The notes beneath the pieces were generated by a model. The model did no database searches, was not told the DNA's origin, and saw only the letters and a list, made by a program, of their open reading frames with translations. Shown piece after piece: positions 59,517-64,000 of a DNA stretch of 64,000 bases (the first letter of the stretch is position 1; each line of letters begins with the position of its first letter). The translations under genes were made by a program, and so were the position numbers. Origin of the DNA: Drosophila persimilis (taxonomy: Eukaryota > Arthropoda > Insecta > Diptera > Drosophilidae); contig NW_020825706.1 in the NCBI RefSeq assembly GCF_003286085.1, positions 4,526,001 through 4,590,000 on the forward strand. Reading direction: 5' to 3'.

Positions 59517-62500
59517 TATATTCCCTGCCGGACAACTTATCTCTGCTGACGAAATACGTCTCTACGCTGCCAGAAAACTTATTTCCGGTGCCGGGAAATC
59601 TATATCCGCTTGCGGACAACTTATCTCTGCTGGCAGAACATTTACCTCCGGCGGCGGGAAATTTGTATCCACTGGCGGACAGCTTATCTCTGCTAACGAA
59701 ATACGTCTCTCCGCTTGAGGAAAACTTATCTGCGGTGGCGGGAAATTTATATTCGCTGGCGGAAAACTTTTCTCCGCTGACAGACATCTTATCTCGGCTG
59801 ACAAAATACATCTCTCCGCTGGCGGAAAACTTATCTGCGGTGGCGGGAAATATATATCCCCTGCCGGATAACTTATCTCTGCTGACGAAATACGTCTCTA
59901 CGCTGGCAGAAAACTTATCTCCGGCGCCGGGAAATCTATATCCGCTGGCGGACAACTTATCTCCGCTGGCAGACAATTTATCTCCGCTGACGAACTACGA
60001 TTCTCCACTGGCAGAAATCGTATCTCCGGCGGCGGGAAATTTACATCCCCTGATGGACAATTTATCCCCGCTGACGAATTACGTTTCTCCGCCGGCAGAA
60101 AACTGATCTCCGCTGGCAGAACATTTACTTCCGGTGGCAGAAAATCTATATCCCCTGCCGGACAACTTATCTCTGCTGACAAAATACGTCTCTCCGCTGG
60201 GAGAAAACTTATCTCCGGCGGCGGGAAATCTATATCCCCTGCCGGACAACTTATCTCTGCCGGACATCTTATCTCGGCTGACAAAATACATCTCTCCGCT
60301 GGCGGAAAACTTATCTGCGGTGGCGGGAAATATATATCCCCTGCCGGATAACTTATCTCTGCTGACGAAATACGTCTCTACGCTGGCAGAAAACTTATCT
60401 CCGGCGCCGGGAAATCTATATCCGCTGGCGGACAACTTATCTCCGCTGGCAGACAATTTATCTCCGCTGACGAACTACGATTCTCCACTGGCAGAAATCG
60501 TATCTCCGGCGGCGGGAAATTTACATCCCCTGACGGACAATTTATCCCCGCTGACGAATTACGTTTCTCCGCCGGCAGAAAACTGATCTCCGCTGGCATA
60601 GCATTTACCTCCGGCGGCGGGAAATCTATATCCCTTGACGGACATCTTATCACGGCTGACAAAATACATCTCTCCGCTGGCGGAAAACTTATCTGCGGTG
60701 GCGGGAAATCTATATCCTCTGCCGGACAACTTATCTCTGCTGACGAAAAACGTCTCTCCGCTTGTAGAAAACTAATCTCCGGCGGCGAGAAATTGATATC
60801 CCCGGCCTGACAACTTATCTCTGCTAACGAAATACGTCTCTCCGCCGGCGGAAAACTTATTTCCGGTGGCGGGAAATATATATCCCCTGCCGGATAACTT
60901 ATCTCTGCTGACGAAATACGTCTCTCCGCTTGAGGAAAACTTATCTGCGGTGGCGGGAAATTTATATTCGCTGGCGGAAAACTTTTCTCCGCTGACAGAC
61001 ATCTTATCTCCGCTGGCGGACATTTTATTTCCGCTGACGAACTACGATTCTCCACTGGCAGAAATCGTATCTCCGGCGGCGGGAAATTTACATCCCCTGA
61101 CGGACAATTTATCCCCGCTGACGAATTACGTTTCTCCGCCGGCAGAAAACTGATCTCCGCTGGCAGAACATTTACTTCCGGTGGCAGAAAATCTATATCC
61201 CCTGCCGGACAACTTATCTCTGCTGACAAAATACGTCTCTCCGCTGGGAGAAAACTTATCTCCGGCGGCGGGAAATCTATATCCCCTGCCGGACAACTTA
61301 TCTCTGCCGGACATCTTATCTCGGCTGACAAAATACATCTCTCCGCTGGCGGAAAACTTATCTGCGGTGGCGGGAAATATATATCCCCTGCCGGATAACT
61401 TATCTCTGCTGACGAAATACGTCTCTACGCTGGCAGAAAACTTATCTCCGGCGCCGGGAAATCTATATCCGCTGGCGGACAACTTATCTCCGCTGGCAGA
61501 CAATTTATCTCCGCTGACGAACTACGATTCTCCACTGGCAGAAATCGTATCTCCGGCGGCGGGAAATTTACATCCCCTGACGGACAATTTATCCCCGCTG
61601 ACGAATTACGTTTCTCCGCCGGCAGAAAACTGATCTCCGCTGGCATAGCATTTACCTCCGGCGGCGGGAAATCTATATCCCTTGACGGACATCTTATCAC
61701 GGCTGACAAAATACATCTCTCCGCTGGCGGAAAACTTATCTGCGGTGGCGGGAAATCTATATCCTCTGCCGGACAACTTATCTCTGCTGACGAAAAACGT
61801 TTCTCCGCTTGTAGAAAACTAATCTCCGGCGGCGAGAAATTGATATCCCCGGCCTGACAACTTATCTCTGCTAACGAAATACGTCTCTCCGCCGGCGGAA
61901 AACTTATTTCCGGTGGCGGGAAATATATATCCCCTGCCGGATAACTTATCTCTGCTGACGAAATACGTCTCTACGCTGGCAGAAAACTTATCTCCGGCGC
62001 CGGGAAATCTATATCCGCTGGCGGACAACTTATCTCCGCTGGCAGACAATTTATCTCCGTTGACGAACTACGATTCTCCACTGGCAGAAATCGTATCTCC
62101 GACGGCGGGAAATTTACATCCCCTGACGAACAATTTATCCCCGCTGACAAATTACGTTTCTCCGCCGGCAGAAAACTGATCTCCGCTGGCAGAACATTTA
62201 CCTCCGGCGGCGGGAAATTTATATCCCCTGGCGGACAGCTTATCTCTGCTAACGAAATACGTCTCTCCGCTGGCGGAAAACTTATTTCCGGTGGCGGGAA
62301 ATATATATCCCCTGCCGGACAACTTATCTCTGCTGACGAAATACGTCTCTCCGCTTGCAGAAAACTTATTTCTGCTGACGAAAAACTTATTTCCGGTGGC
62401 GGGAAATATATATCCCCTGCCGGATAACTTATCTCTGCTGACGAAATACGTCTCTACGCTGGCAGAAAACTTATCTCCGGCGCCGGGAAATCTATATCCG

Positions 62501-64000
62501 CTGGCGGACAACTTATCTCCGCTGGCAGACAATTTATCTCCGCTGACGAACTACGATTCTCCACTGGCAGAAATCGTATCTCCGGCGGCGGGAAATTTAC
62601 ATCCCCTGACGGACAATTTATCCCCGCTGACGAATTACGTTTCTCCGCCGGCAGAAAACTGATCCCCGCTGGCATAGCATTTACCTCCGGCGGCGGGAAA
62701 TCTATATCCCTTGACGGACATCTTATCACGGCTGACAAAATACATCTCTCCGCTGGCGGAAAACTTATCTGCGGTGGCGGGAAATCTATATCCTCTGCCG
62801 GACAACTTATCTCTGCTGACGAAATACGTCTCTCCGCTTGCAGCAAACTTATCTCTGATGACGAAAGACGTCTCTCCGCTTGTAGAAAAAAAATCTCCGG
62901 CGGCGAGAAATTGATATCCCCGGCCTGACAACTTATCTCTGCTAACGAATTACGTCTCTCCGCCGGCGGAAAACTTATTTCCGGTGGCGGGAAATATATA
63001 TCCCCTGCCGGATAACTTATCTCTGCTGACGAAATACGTCTCTACGCTGGCAGAAAACTTATCTCCGGCGCCGGGAAATCTATATCCGCTGGCGGACAAC
63101 TTATCTCCGCTGGCAGACAATTTATCTCCGTTGACGAACTACGATTCTCCACTGGCAGAAATCGTATCTCCGACGGCGGGAAATTTACATCCCCTGACGA
63201 ACAATTTATCCCCGCTGACAAATTACGTTTCTCCGCCGGCAGAAAACTGATCTCCGCTGGCAGAACATTTACCTCCGGCGGCGGGAAATTTATATCCCCT
63301 GGCGGACAGCTTATCTCTGCTAACGAAATACGTCTCTCCGCTGGCGGAAAACTTATTTCCGGTGGCGGGAAATATATATCCCCTGCCGGACAACTTATCT
63401 CTGCTGACGAAATACGTCTCTCCGCTTGCAGAAAACTTATTTCTGCTGACGAAAAACTTATTTCCGGTGGCGGGATATATATATTTCCTGCAGGACAACT
63501 TATCTCTGCTGACGAAATACGTCTCTACGCTGGCAGAAAACTTATTTCCAGTGCCGGGAAATCTATATCCGCTTGCGGACAACTTATCTCCGCAGGCAGA
63601 CAATTTATCTCCGCTGACGAACTACGATTCTCCACTGGCAGAAATCTTATCTCCGACGGCGGGAAATTTACATCCCCTGACGGACAATTTATCCCCGCTG
63701 CCGAATTACGTTTTTCCGCCGGCAGAAAACTGATCTCCGCTGGCAGAACATTTACCTCCGGCGGCGGGAAATTTATATCCCCTGGCGGACAGCTTATCTC
63801 TGCTAACGAAATACGTCTCTCCGCTGGCGGAAAACTTATCTGCGGTGGCGGGAATTTTATATTCGCTGGCGGAAAACTTTTCTCCGCTGACAGACATCTT
63901 ATCTCCGCTGGCGGACATTTTATTTCCGCTGACGAGCTACGTTTCTCCGCCGGCAGAAAACTGATCTCCGCTGGCAGAACATTTACTTCCGGTGGCAGAA
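59517..64000. repeat. 21-bp satellite array, block 8
   Basis: About 4.5 kb of satellite running off the right edge, of the long-order type seen in block 7. It starts with the second TATA of gypsy-2. Nothing other than satellite is visible. Confidence 0.95.
59790..63990. repeat. Kilobase-scale satellite duplications of 1047 and 1071 bp
   Basis: A segment around 59790-60800 recurs 1047 bp on (60079 matches 61126, 60134 matches 61181). A segment around 61840-62900 recurs 1071 bp on (61913 matches 62984, 62291 matches 63362). 1071 is exactly 51 units of 21 bp. Edges are approximate. Confidence 0.75.

Noticed and set aside
1..64000. tRNA, rRNA or other structured RNA genes
   Set aside because: None was recognised by eye. 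The only tRNA-like matches are the short copia primer sites.

Overview
The window is about 64 kb of repeat-rich eukaryotic DNA, best read as heterochromatin of an insect, probably a fly. No host gene is visible. The insect call rests on element families and signals: copia elements primed by an internal fragment of initiator Met tRNA, a Ty3/gypsy element with TATA target duplications, jockey-like and LOA/I-like non-LTR elements, and TATCGATA motifs in the LTRs. The species cannot be named from sequence alone.

About 36 kb is one satellite. Its basic unit is 21 bp (seven codons), with a CTGGCGGAAAACTTAT-type core. Many regions arrange four diverged 21-mers into an 84-bp tetramer. Because 21 is a multiple of three and the unit lacks stops in most frames, long open frames appear on both strands. 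These are a period effect, not genes. Longer duplications (about 0.47, 0.97, 1.05 and 2.7-3.1 kb) are layered on top. Satellite blocks lie at 1-1319, 4061-10974, 14067-14445, 17216-19868, 24820-31754, 36548-39312, 43890-54669 and 59517-64000.

Seven retroelements interrupt the array. Two jockey-like copies (1320-4060 and 14446-17215, minus) share both junctions and their flanking satellite, so they are one insertion duplicated with the array. A LOA/I-like element with RNase H (10975-14066, minus) has an 11-bp target duplication and a TTAGG-like tail. A complete copia element (19869-24819, minus) has one intact 1309-residue polyprotein and identical LTRs, and may be active. A decayed second copia family lies at 39313-43889 (plus). 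Two gypsy copies (31755-36547 minus, 54670-59516 plus) share an A7 frameshift but carry different later lesions, including loss of the reverse transcriptase YMDD box in the first.

All four LTR elements inserted at the same few bases of the satellite unit (the TATATCC step), each with a perfect short target duplication. The window thus records array growth by unequal exchange and repeated retroelement capture at a phased hotspot.
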